Origin: Ignavibacteria bacterium
Lineage (GTDB): Bacteria > Bacteroidota > Ignavibacteria > Kapaibacteriales > UBA961
Reading direction: 5' to 3'
Assembly (NCBI GenBank): GCA_016873735.1
Contig: VGWD01000002.1
Coordinates: 62,001 to 126,000, forward strand
DNA length: 64,000 nucleotides
Below, piece after piece: positions 28,495-38,049 of this stretch. The position numbers and the translations under genes are program-made. The stretch's first letter is position 1. Every line of letters begins with the position of its first letter. The notes under the pieces are model-generated. The model had not been told where the DNA came from and made no database searches. It saw nothing but the letters and a program-made list of their open reading frames with translations.

Positions 28495-31400
28495 TTATCG
28501 ACCGCCTGAGACTGAGATACGAATATCCAAGCCAAACTGATAGCGACTGAAACCGGGTGCAGCAGCGCCTTCATTGATGGTGGTTTCATATCTCATGAAC
28601 AATCGAGCCGTCACTCTTTGTGAAATTCCATATCTGGCAGATGGCTCCAAGATGATTTGTGTATTTCCATCCAAACGTTGAGCATTCTGATCTGCCAACT
28701 TAAGCAAGTCATATGTATTGCGTAGTGAGCGTTTGAATGTTGCGAGCATTGCGAATTCAAGTTCATTGTCGAATGTCAAACCAAAGAATGAGGTTTTGAA
28801 ACCTCTGCGATTATAATTCGCCTGTAAAGTCAAATCAGTTACGGACTCACTTTGAATGATTGATGAAGTTGGCTGCATGATATAATTTTCTCGGGTTGTA
28901 AATCTCAATGAACCTGTGAGCAATCCTTTCAGTTTTGACTCATCAAATGTCAGTTGCATTCCGAGCAGTGGTTCAAATCCGGATTGAATTTGTTGAGAAC
29001 CCGGGACTATGCCATTATCGGTTCTTGTTGTACTTTCTTGATAGGTGGATTTATATGCATGTTCCAAAGTGACGCGCTTTGCCAGATTTGCAAAAATCGG
29101 AAGCTTCTCAACACCATCCCATCTGAAAGTCCAATTGATTGCGGGCAAAACTTTTTGAACCGCATCAGGGAGGAATGAGAAAATTCTGGTTTCCAAACCT
29201 TTTTCGAATGATTCGGAGACAGCATCTCTCAATGCCTGATTTTGACGCAGGGTATCAGAAGGGATTTGTGCAATGATCACTTGTTTCCGTTCATTGAATA
29301 GATCGATCACACGTTCGATTGAATTATTGAGGGGAGCGAAGATCAAGAACTTGGGTAATGATAAATATGAACGATTATAATTGGAAGTCACGACTACATT
29401 CGTAAATCGTGAATTTCCTTCATTATCTGTGGAATCCAATTGATTTTTATTGAAGCCAAAGCCGGATTTCCAATTCAGATCCAATGTAGCGCCCGGCCAC
29501 AATGGACGATTTGTTCTAAACTCAACTTCAGATTTTTGGAAAAAGTTATCTGGTAATATTGCATTGCGGGGTCTTTTTCCATTGAAAGTTTCCACACGGA
29601 AAAATGGAAATCCTGCAGTAGGAATAAGCCTGAATCCCCCATGTGGTTGTGGGACCAATCCCATTTGATATGCAGCACTCGGCCCGAATGATTCTGCCTC
29701 ATCCAAACCCACGGCGCTTCTCCAAAAATTAGTCATTCCCGTTTCGCCCAAGATTCCTTGATTGATTGCAGAGTTTTCCTGTCTGAAATTCATCGTCAAT
29801 GTTTCATAATCAAAGAAGATTGTCTTGAATACTCTTCCGATGGTACCCAAAAAGCCGGAACTGGAGTCTGAACCTTTTGCAGCTGTTATACCCCACCATT
29901 TATCGGTCATGCTTTTGAGCCTTAGATTCGAAGTGAATCGTAAGGTATTTTGAAATGAAGCTTGCTTTACTGCATCTTTCACCAATGTATCCTGTTGCAA
30001 GGGATTGCGCCAAGTATAGGTGGTAGAGAAAGAACCTGTATTATCAAAATAATTATGCAGTCCACCAATATCAGGGAAGCGAGGTCTGAAATTCAATGTC
30101 ACCACTTGATTGTGATTCGTGTTTACACCGAAATTGATAAAAGTAGGACCATTTCTTATCACTCTTCTCAATAATTCACTGCCTTCTCTTTGTCTGCCAT
30201 TTTCATCCAATTCCAAATCCATCAATGTGGAACCGGTTGTAAATGAATAATCCAGTATTGGACTGAGAAGACCATTCTCAGAAAATCGCCATGAGAATTG
30301 TGCTTGACGTGTGGCGGCGAAATCTCTGATGACCGGACTTGGGAATGTCAGGAATCGTGATTTCTCCGTGGCTCTTGATCGTTGGAATTGAACGGAGGTT
30401 GAGAAGGAAGATGGAACAAAGAAGATCTTCCAATCTTTATATGCACCAAGAATGGGAATATCTCCAATCCAAGAAATCGGTTTCACGGAAATTGTTGATG
30501 GGAATTGCACATTATAATCTGACTTGAGTCTCCAATTCCATCTGAAGCGTTCCTCTGCAACAGGGGAGCGTTCAAATGTCTGGGAATAATCATAACTCAC
30601 ATTGATTTTATTTATCGTTTCTTTTATCAGCCAATGATTGATGGGTATTCCCAATCTGAATCCGGTGATCGCCCAGCTATCTTGAACTCTTAATGTTTGT
30701 GATCGTCTGCGAACAGAATCACTTACTCTGGCTGCTTCATTGACATTTCCCTTGGAGCGAGTCAACTCTGCATTATAAGCCGCTTGTGCAGCTTGTTCTA
30801 TTCCAACATCTGTTTGTGCAGCAAATATGGGTGTTTCCGCTACTTCACCATGGGAATATGATATTGGAATGCGCATTTCATTCAATTCTTTTGGTAGGAG
30901 TCTTTCGAGCGTCCCTTGCATTTGAACATTCCAATTCAATGTTTGATTACGATTCCCAAAACGTTCTTCGAGTCTGTGGAAATTTGGATTTGTCTGATTA
31001 TATGTGGCATTGACTGTACCCAAGTCCGCAAGTTTTAATTCCGCTGATCCTATACCTGCCCAATCGACAGAACTTTCAGGTTCAATTAATCGTAATTCAT
31101 TCACCCACATCGTGGTAGACAAATCTTCCGGGAATGAACCTGATGTTGGATTGGCAATGCCAAAGCCGATGAAATTAATTCTAGTGAGAATTGGATTTCC
31201 TTTGATCGCATATTGCGTTTCAATGGGAATGGAAAATCCGGGATCGAATTGTTCGGTAGTATCAGTAAATCGCGTTACGATGTCTTCCGGTATACGAAGC
31301 GTAGCTGCCTGTTGAGAGCGTTTCTCCTTAAGCGCTGTCAACTTGGCCACTTCAATGTCGATGTCTCTCCATCCTTGTATGATGGGGCGACGTACTTCAT

Positions 31401-34400
31401 AATAATTGGCAGAATCCAAACCAAATCGAATGAATGCCTGTGCTTTCGATGCTGCGCCATAAGGGATGAGCGCCGGCATGGAGCCATCTCCGTGAAGGAA
31501 GAACTTCAACCGCTTATAATAAAACACGTCTAAATTCCGCATCAAACGAACAGCCATTCTCTCCTGACCCGAAGGTAGATTTTTTACGCTCACGGACAAT
31601 GATTGTTCATTCAATCTCACATCCTGAAGAGGATCAGGATTATTGATTTGTCGTGGTCTTTGAACGCCGGGAGGCAATGTGTATAAATCGGGTAGTCGAC
31701 TGTTTTCCTCAACATTCACGAATTGAACACTGAGTATGCTGTCTTCAGGAGTGACATTCGGTTGCAATCCACTATTGCGAATCCATTGTCCGCCTGTGAA
31801 CTTCCATTCGGCAATCTTCACCGTTATTGGTTGACCTTTGAACCATACTCTGATATATTGAAGATTGGCAAAGGTAGGATTTCCTACTATTCTCGTCGGT
31901 CTGCGCAATGGAATGCGATAAAAGTACCATTGATTCAATGGATCGACATCTGCTGCACCTGTACCAATGATCTGTGGATTTCTTCTCGGATCAGGATCAA
32001 TATTGATTTTATAACTGAAATAACTGTTGTCCAGCATGATTGTCTGGCCATTATTGTTATTCAATATTTCGCGATCGGGAAATTGCCCCGATTCTGACAA
32101 TTGAGCATTATTTTCAAAGTTATTGTAAAATTTAAATTGATCGCTTGTCTGAACATTCCTGTTCGCATTGAAATCAAAGAAATAATTATCGCGAGCCGGG
32201 TCTTTTTCTTGATTAAGAGGGAAGGGATATCCTTCTCCAGGAGCGACAGAACTTTTTTCTTGTTCATCATTGAGCCCATCGATGCCGACGTCTTCGCCAA
32301 TATCGATGATATTATTTGGTATCGGACTTGTTTGTGTGATACCATCCTCGGTGTTCAATCGATTATTCGGGATGATGTCTTCACTGATCTGACCAATATC
32401 AACCCACATTTCTGTTTGATCGGGTTTTGTGTCCGAACCAAATTTTACGACCAATTCCAAAAAGTCGATGTTTTCTGTATCGAAATTTGTATTGAATGTA
32501 GAGAAAAGTCGTTGAATACCACCCCAAATGCGAAACTGATTATTTTGTAGAAACGCTGCATGTGAAGTTGGATCATATGAAGGATTGAGTGAATCTACAA
32601 AATCTTTGTTTCGATTGTATATCCCTCGCTCTGTACTTTCAAAACGGATTTCCAAATCATTGATGGTGTTCAATCTCCCGCGTGTATCACGATTGGGATA
32701 GACATCAAGTAATCTTGTGTCACCAATGAATTTTTGGAACCACCATGTTTTTCCGCGGAAGTAATTTCCTTCTTTTGAAAGTGGATCATCCCATAGTCTT
32801 GGATCATCGGGCAATGCGCAATGAGCCCATTGCTGCGGAGTAAGGCCAAGAGAAATGCTTCTTTGGGCACCTTCAAAATCATCTACATATGCAACGGCGG
32901 CACCATTATCGGAAGGGATGTCTGAAATACGTTTATTCGGTGTGGGAAGCATTGCAGCAATTTCGCCGCGAAGCGTGAGCGCTGATGGTGCTTTTGTATC
33001 ATAAAACGGCATTGCATCGAGTGCTTTTGTCAGGAAGGGTAAATTCAGATTAAGATTGCCATCAAAACCAATCATGCTATTTGAAACAGGTTCTTCATTA
33101 ACGCGAACGCGATCGAACAGCATTGCCTGATCAAACATCATGAATGTCATGCCAACATTCGCTGATCCATTTCTACGCTTGAATGCCTGCATATCTGCCC
33201 TCAATCCAACCAATGTTCTGGTAGCGAGATTGAACAAATCGTTTTGCTCATATTCAATGCTGAGATTTGCATTTGGCAATGAAGCTCGCGGATTGGTGAG
33301 GGTGACTTGGCCAGTGAAATACTCCACATAATAATCGACATTCTCTTTCAGTGGTGCTCCATCAAGATTCACGCGAACACTGCCGGGTGAGAGATTGAAA
33401 GCGCCGAGTGAGATTTTACCGCCACCGGTATTCATCAATCCGGTTGCTTCGCCGGTAATGATGAAGCGATCTCGGTCTGTAGCGCGACGTGCTATTTCAA
33501 CGATTTCGGTATAGACCTGTGTATAGCGATATCTATTGGCTGCTTGAGGGCTTCCAACTTTTGAGAAATATTTGACAAGTCCGGAGTCGAAAGGTTCTCT
33601 TTCCGGAAAAATGATTTCACCACGAACCGGATTGAAAAATGGTGACCCTTGCTGCTGATATTGTGCCGGTAATTGTGATTGAGGGGTGGTTCCTCCGCCC
33701 AGTGTAGTACTTCCACCTTGTTGCACTTGATTTTGTTGATTCTGCTGCTGTGGGCTACCCAAGTCGAATAGTCCATCGGGGCGTGCGGTTCCATCGGAAT
33801 TATTGACTCTGTCGACCCCGAGAATAGTCACAACCTTATCACTAGATCCTTCCAATACATCGGAGGAATCATTGTTTGCACGCAGATACCAAACATTCAG
33901 TTTCAAATCGGCAAGACTGACATTACTTTGTCCGATATTGAAGATATTCCGCATTTGCCTTTTCCAAAGCATGGGAAATCCGGGTTGCATGTTTGGCCTG
34001 TACACAAGTTTCAATATCAATGTATCTTTTGTCTGCACTGTATTGGAAATGGTACCAAAATCCAAATCATCACCGGGCTCACTTGTTTCTCCTTCTATGC
34101 GATATGCTACGGCATATGTTCTGTCTGATTTAAGAGAAGTGATTGTCAAACGACCGAGATTTTCATCGAATTGATATGCTCTTTGATCGAGTTTTAAAAA
34201 CTTTCCTCTTTCAGTATATCCTGCAACCGGTGCTATGTTTGTATAGAAGGCTTTATCGTAAAACTGTGGTGAAGCTCCAACTCTGTTTATTGCGGACAAT
34301 GTATCGATTGCAATGCCTTCAGCTGCCTGAGCGGCCAGCTGTACATCGACTGTTGATTCATAGACTTCCAATAACTTGATTCTGTTTTTTCTCGATTGGG

Positions 34401-35535
34401 GTGTATTTGGCAAAAGTGGAATTTGCGCTTTGTAATATGTGTCCCAAATTGAAAAGTATGCAGTATCCAAAAAGAAATTTTTCTTGTCATAATCATAGGC
34501 ATTCATTCTAAATGGTTGCCTCATTGTTCCACCACCTGAAACATTCACCCTCCGCGACTCACCCCTTCTTTGTGAAGCAATTGTCTTTAGGTAAAGCGGT
34601 CCGAATTGAAAGTCGGTCCTGATCCCGAATAATGCCTGGCTTCCGCTTATGAGCGTTGATGGAGTGGGGAATTGAACATTCCCAACTTCGACTCTTTTGA
34701 AAATATCATCTTCCTCACCTGAAAAGCCAATATTGAAGCGATTGTTCAAATCGAATTGCTGCCTTGTATTCCAATCAACACCCAATCGTAATTTATCACC
34801 AATCCTTCCCGTCACATTCAGATTGATGTCCTGCGTGAAAAAAGGCCCGGATTGTGTTTGCCCGAAAGGAGATGCTGTTCCCATTTTTTGCGAATCCCAT
34901 TGCCAACCGGCTCTCACATTCACATCGCCTGCAACATTGATGCTGATTTCTGGTTTACCAAAAATGTTCAAAAGGGGATTTGGTGGAATTGGGATGGATA
35001 ATCCGGTGGCCTGACTCAATACACTTGCCAAATCGGATGAAGACATCGCTTTTTTCAAATCATAATGCCGTACGAGCGAATCCCACAATCTTCCTCTTTC
35101 GCGTTCACGGCGCAAGAGTAAATAATCATCCATCGAAATGATATTTCCACTGGCCGTGGAGATATCTCCAAACATTTCAGTTTTTCTAACTTCTGTAATG
35201 GTTGAATCAAATTTCAAATCAATGGTATAACCGGGGGGCAAAGGATTGCTACGATATGGATCTTTTCCATAAGAACTGCGATACTGTCTTTTGGGTGAGA
35301 ATATACCGGAAAGTGGCAATGCCTGAGAATTGGAAAGTGTATCTGTGTCTGAGCTAAATGAAGTGGAATCGTCGGACTTTGCAAGTGGTTCTCCAATCAT
35401 CATTGAAGCACGCATATAAGCCAAAAGCAAATCACTATGCTCAAATTCGGCAGCGCATACTGCTATTCCCGTGCTTGCAATGAACAAGCACAAGAGAAGA
35501 GGGAAGAACCGAAATGAAACAATGTGGAGATGCAT
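28495..35535 (-). CDS. sprA: Type IX secretion outer-membrane translocon SprA
   Basis: 2346-aa secreted beta-rich protein; NVAGDVNVRAGWQWDSQ, DINLNVTGRIGDKLRLGVDWNTRQQFDLNNRFNIGFSGEEDDIFKRVEVGNVQFPTPSTLISGSQALFGI typical of SprA. Confidence 0.95.
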   Translation of the reverse strand: MHLHIVSFRFFPLLLCLFIASTGIAVCAAEFEHSDLLLAYMRASMMIGEPLAKSDDSTSFSSDTDTLSNSQALPLSGIFSPKRQYRSSYGKDPYRSNPLPPGYTIDLKFDSTITEVRKTEMFGDISTASGNIISMDDYLLLRRERERGRLWDSLVRHYDLKKAMSSSDLASVLSQATGLSIPIPPNPLLNIFGKPEISINVAGDVNVRAGWQWDSQKMGTASPFGQTQSGPFFTQDINLNVTGRIGDKLRLGVDWNTRQQFDLNNRFNIGFSGEEDDIFKRVEVGNVQFPTPSTLISGSQALFGIRTDFQFGPLYLKTIASQRRGESRRVNVSGGGTMRQPFRMNAYDYDKKNFFLDTAYFSIWDTYYKAQIPLLPNTPQSRKNRIKLLEVYESTVDVQLAAQAAEGIAIDTLSAINRVGASPQFYDKAFYTNIAPVAGYTERGKFLKLDQRAYQFDENLGRLTITSLKSDRTYAVAYRIEGETSEPGDDLDFGTISNTVQTKDTLILKLVYRPNMQPGFPMLWKRQMRNIFNIGQSNVSLADLKLNVWYLRANNDSSDVLEGSSDKVVTILGVDRVNNSDGTARPDGLFDLGSPQQQNQQNQVQQGGSTTLGGGTTPQSQLPAQYQQQGSPFFNPVRGEIIFPEREPFDSGLVKYFSKVGSPQAANRYRYTQVYTEIVEIARRATDRDRFIITGEATGLMNTGGGKISLGAFNLSPGSVRVNLDGAPLKENVDYYVEYFTGQVTLTNPRASLPNANLSIEYEQNDLFNLATRTLVGLRADMQAFKRRNGSANVGMTFMMFDQAMLFDRVRVNEEPVSNSMIGFDGNLNLNLPFLTKALDAMPFYDTKAPSALTLRGEIAAMLPTPNKRISDIPSDNGAAVAYVDDFEGAQRSISLGLTPQQWAHCALPDDPRLWDDPLSKEGNYFRGKTWWFQKFIGDTRLLDVYPNRDTRGRLNTINDLEIRFESTERGIYNRNKDFVDSLNPSYDPTSHAAFLQNNQFRIWGGIQRLFSTFNTNFDTENIDFLELVVKFGSDTKPDQTEMWVDIGQISEDIIPNNRLNTEDGITQTSPIPNNIIDIGEDVGIDGLNDEQEKSSVAPGEGYPFPLNQEKDPARDNYFFDFNANRNVQTSDQFKFYNNFENNAQLSESGQFPDREILNNNNGQTIMLDNSYFSYKINIDPDPRRNPQIIGTGAADVDPLNQWYFYRIPLRRPTRIVGNPTFANLQYIRVWFKGQPITVKIAEWKFTGGQWIRNSGLQPNVTPEDSILSVQFVNVEENSRLPDLYTLPPGVQRPRQINNPDPLQDVRLNEQSLSVSVKNLPSGQERMAVRLMRNLDVFYYKRLKFFLHGDGSMPALIPYGAASKAQAFIRFGLDSANYYEVRRPIIQGWRDIDIEVAKLTALKEKRSQQAATLRIPEDIVTRFTDTTEQFDPGFSIPIETQYAIKGNPILTRINFIGFGIANPTSGSFPEDLSTTMWVNELRLIEPESSVDWAGIGSAELKLADLGTVNATYNQTNPNFHRLEERFGNRNQTLNWNVQMQGTLERLLPKELNEMRIPISYSHGEVAETPIFAAQTDVGIEQAAQAAYNAELTRSKGNVNEAARVSDSVRRRSQTLRVQDSWAITGFRLGIPINHWLIKETINKINVSYDYSQTFERSPVAEERFRWNWRLKSDYNVQFPSTISVKPISWIGDIPILGAYKDWKIFFVPSSFSTSVQFQRSRATEKSRFLTFPSPVIRDFAATRQAQFSWRFSENGLLSPILDYSFTTGSTLMDLELDENGRQREGSELLRRVIRNGPTFINFGVNTNHNQVVTLNFRPRFPDIGGLHNYFDNTGSFSTTYTWRNPLQQDTLVKDAVKQASFQNTLRFTSNLRLKSMTDKWWGITAAKGSDSSSGFLGTIGRVFKTIFFDYETLTMNFRQENSAINQGILGETGMTNFWRSAVGLDEAESFGPSAAYQMGLVPQPHGGFRLIPTAGFPFFRVETFNGKRPRNAILPDNFFQKSEVEFRTNRPLWPGATLDLNWKSGFGFNKNQLDSTDNEGNSRFTNVVVTSNYNRSYLSLPKFLIFAPLNNSIERVIDLFNERKQVIIAQIPSDTLRQNQALRDAVSESFEKGLETRIFSFLPDAVQKVLPAINWTFRWDGVEKLPIFANLAKRVTLEHAYKSTYQESTTRTDNGIVPGSQQIQSGFEPLLGMQLTFDESKLKGLLTGSLRFTTRENYIMQPTSSIIQSESVTDLTLQANYNRRGFKTSFFGLTFDNELEFAMLATFKRSLRNTYDLLKLADQNAQRLDGNTQIILEPSARYGISQRVTARLFMRYETTINEGAAAPGFSRYQFGLDIRISVSGGR

Positions 35536-35706
35536 GTTATCTCAAACAAGTACGAAACATATTGTACAAGCCGAAAGAATTTCCGGATCCATGCTGCTGT
35601 CAGCCGGAGAATCCGTTCGATTGTTAATCAGTACAAATGTGTCAGAGGCGCACTCGTTCGGTGAAACAATGGTCAATAATGGCTCAAAATTACATTCTTA
35701 CGGGCT

Positions 35707-35760
35707 TTTTGGCAAGTTTTCATGTAATCTTCAAGAGATAATTCAATAACCTTGCCAAAA
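35707..35760. repeat. 10-bp perfect inverted repeat (TTTTGGCAAG...CTTGCCAAAA) in sprA upstream region
   Basis: Arms 35707-35716 and 35751-35760, 34-nt spacer, between the upstream T9SS-cargo gene and sprA. Confidence 0.75.
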
Positions 35761-35776
35761 TTTACAATCCCTGATA

Positions 35777-37483
35777 TTATCTATTCAGGATGATGGGGAT
35801 GGTCTTGCGAAAATGACCGGCAACCATTTCGCAGAAATACACCCCGGGCGGCAAATGACTCATGGGATGGCGAAATTTATGCAATTCTGCGGGTGCAATT
35901 CCGGAAAACACAGTTTCCAATTTCATTCCATTAATGGAGTATATTGATATCTGTGCATATGTAGCTTCTTTGAGAAAGTGTTGAATTTCCATCACAGGTT
36001 CACCTGACACTCGCATTGAAGCAATGAAGTCATTGGTGTTTTTTCTAATATTATCGATGAAATCTTCAAAGAAAGTGTTGAAAGGATCTAAGCAAAATGT
36101 ATCTTTCCTTTTTTGTATTGAAAATGGAAAATTGGTAATTGAAAATGAACTATAGCAAGCATCGTTTATTGCAGAACTGGGATATGTAATAATAAATGCT
36201 TTAATCAAAAAATTGATGGTATCATGTTCGCTTAAGAAAGACTGAAAAGTAAGTAAACCTAATGTATCGCCAAAAAATCTAAATTTATCTCGATCTTGAT
36301 TCTGAATTTCGTAAAATCTTCCACTATCATGATTGGGACTGGCGGTCAGCTTGTCAATGACTTTTGTTGTATCTATAGAAGAAATCCGTTCATCAATTGT
36401 GAAACTTGCATTGTAAATGGCATGCCTGCTTTCCAAAGGTAAATTGAGTCTGAAGTCTGATAGAACACTAAATGGATCTCCAGGCGGAAAATTTATTCTT
36501 GAAATAAGGATGGGAATCGATACAGTAGTATCTGCTTCCAAGATGAAACTACTTGGAGATTTGATTATAATGCTTGGAAGAACGGATTGATAAGAAACAT
36601 CTATCGGCTTAAGCAAATCCCTGTTATTAGAATATATCTCGAGTTTGCCAACATAACTCCGGGCATTCTTTGATTGCGGTTTGGGAATGACCTGTAATTC
36701 AAATGTTTGATTCGGACTTAAAATTCTCCTTGCCTTTAGGTCATTGGGAACAAAAAGAAAATCTGCTGAATCTCCAATGAAAACAATTGAATCAACTGTA
36801 ATATTTGCCAGCCCATTATTTGAGAATGTAATTACATTCTTGCATTCGCATTTGTTATTTATTGTATTTAAGTAATAAATGTTACATTCACCTTTGCTAA
36901 TAACAAGATCCCCATTGATTACTTTGCCTTTGAGCAAAAATGTTGGATTCGCATTTGAATCATTGCTTCCAGGAAGCAATTGATTAAAATTTGTATGGAT
37001 AGTGAATACACATTCAACATCACCGGCAGTATTATGCAGAAATGTAATCTTGATATTTGTGGACTGACCAGGTTCGATAGTTTTTTTGTAATTGGTATCC
37101 AGAATGAAATCTGTCAATGATCCGGAAAGTGTAATTGAATCAATTGTCAGTTTTACAGCACTGTTATTTTTAATTGGGATATCATAATTTGACTCTATGT
37201 TGAAGACAGCATCCCGCAAAGCGAGAGAACTGTCCGTTAATGATAATATCCTGCTAGGATTTAATTTTACACATTCCGAAGAATCAATAATCAATATCCT
37301 TTTGCTTGTTATTCCATTGATGGCTTCATCATCTTTATCTTGCTGGTTTGAGTATATTGATGAAGCTTCCTTAAGTTTTGAGGTGGAGCTATTTGCCAAT
37401 GGTGAGGCAAAGCAATCATGTTGAACAATCACCCCACATAAAAAGAACACGACTGTAGTGAATGCATGCATAATCCGTAGCAT
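35777..37483 (-). CDS. Secreted protein with Ig-like/choice-of-anchor repeats and T9SS type A-like sorting tail
   Basis: Signal peptide; GSLTDFILDTNYKKTIEPGQSTNIKITFLHNTAGDVECVFTI; C-term LPPGVYFCEMVAGHFRKTIPIILNR. Confidence 0.8.
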   Translation of the reverse strand: MLRIMHAFTTVVFFLCGVIVQHDCFASPLANSSTSKLKEASSIYSNQQDKDDEAINGITSKRILIIDSSECVKLNPSRILSLTDSSLALRDAVFNIESNYDIPIKNNSAVKLTIDSITLSGSLTDFILDTNYKKTIEPGQSTNIKITFLHNTAGDVECVFTIHTNFNQLLPGSNDSNANPTFLLKGKVINGDLVISKGECNIYYLNTINNKCECKNVITFSNNGLANITVDSIVFIGDSADFLFVPNDLKARRILSPNQTFELQVIPKPQSKNARSYVGKLEIYSNNRDLLKPIDVSYQSVLPSIIIKSPSSFILEADTTVSIPILISRINFPPGDPFSVLSDFRLNLPLESRHAIYNASFTIDERISSIDTTKVIDKLTASPNHDSGRFYEIQNQDRDKFRFFGDTLGLLTFQSFLSEHDTINFLIKAFIITYPSSAINDACYSSFSITNFPFSIQKRKDTFCLDPFNTFFEDFIDNIRKNTNDFIASMRVSGEPVMEIQHFLKEATYAQISIYSINGMKLETVFSGIAPAELHKFRHPMSHLPPGVYFCEMVAGHFRKTIPIILNR

Positions 37484-37487
37484 GATA

Positions 37488-37937
37488 TTACCCTTGTTTT
37501 GTTTGAGAACTTCCCATTATTGCCAACACTTTCAATTCCACTGCAATTGGAGTTGGCAAGGCATTAATTTCAATTGTGGTTCTGCAGGCATTGATGCCTG
37601 CGAAATATTCTTTGTAGAGAGCGTTGAAACGCGGAAAATCTTCACGCATATTTGTTAAGAACACGGTCACATCGATGATATCCTCCCAACAAGAACCTGC
37701 ATCTTCAAGAATATATCTGATATTTCTGAATACAGAGAGCGTTTGTTCTTCGATATCATAATCAAGTATTTGCCCATTTGAATCCAAAGTAACACCCGGA
37801 ATGACTGATGTCCCGCGTTCCCTTGGCCCCACGCCCGACAAAAATAGCATGTCTCCAATGCGTCTTGCATGAGGATATGCACCCACAGGTTCGGGAGCTC
37901 TTTCGGAATTAAGGATCAGATTTGGGGATAATGCCAT
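37488..37937 (-). CDS. RidA family protein (2-aminomuconate deaminase-like subgroup)
   Basis: GDMLFLSGVGPRERGTSVIPGVTLD..SVFRNIRYILEDAGSCWEDIIDVTVFLTNM..FPRFNALYKEYF..CRTTIEINALPTPIAVELKVLA. Confidence 0.88.
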   Translation of the reverse strand: MALSPNLILNSERAPEPVGAYPHARRIGDMLFLSGVGPRERGTSVIPGVTLDSNGQILDYDIEEQTLSVFRNIRYILEDAGSCWEDIIDVTVFLTNMREDFPRFNALYKEYFAGINACRTTIEINALPTPIAVELKVLAIMGSSQTKQG

Positions 37938-38049
37938 AGAGTAGAACTTTGCCTTGATTAGTTGGCTACAAATTACGAATTTCGAGGAATTAGAACATAT
38001 TCAATATCGGGTCATTTCAGACCCTTTCATTTTTCGGAGCACACTCCAC

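Noticed and set aside
32101-32550. 149-aa plus ORF inside sprA
   Set aside because: Shadow ORF opposite SprA coding sequence
35769-35788. CCTGA...TCAGG hairpin at the stop of the 568-aa gene
   Set aside because: 5-bp stem with AT-rich loop and no U-tract; too weak to call a terminator
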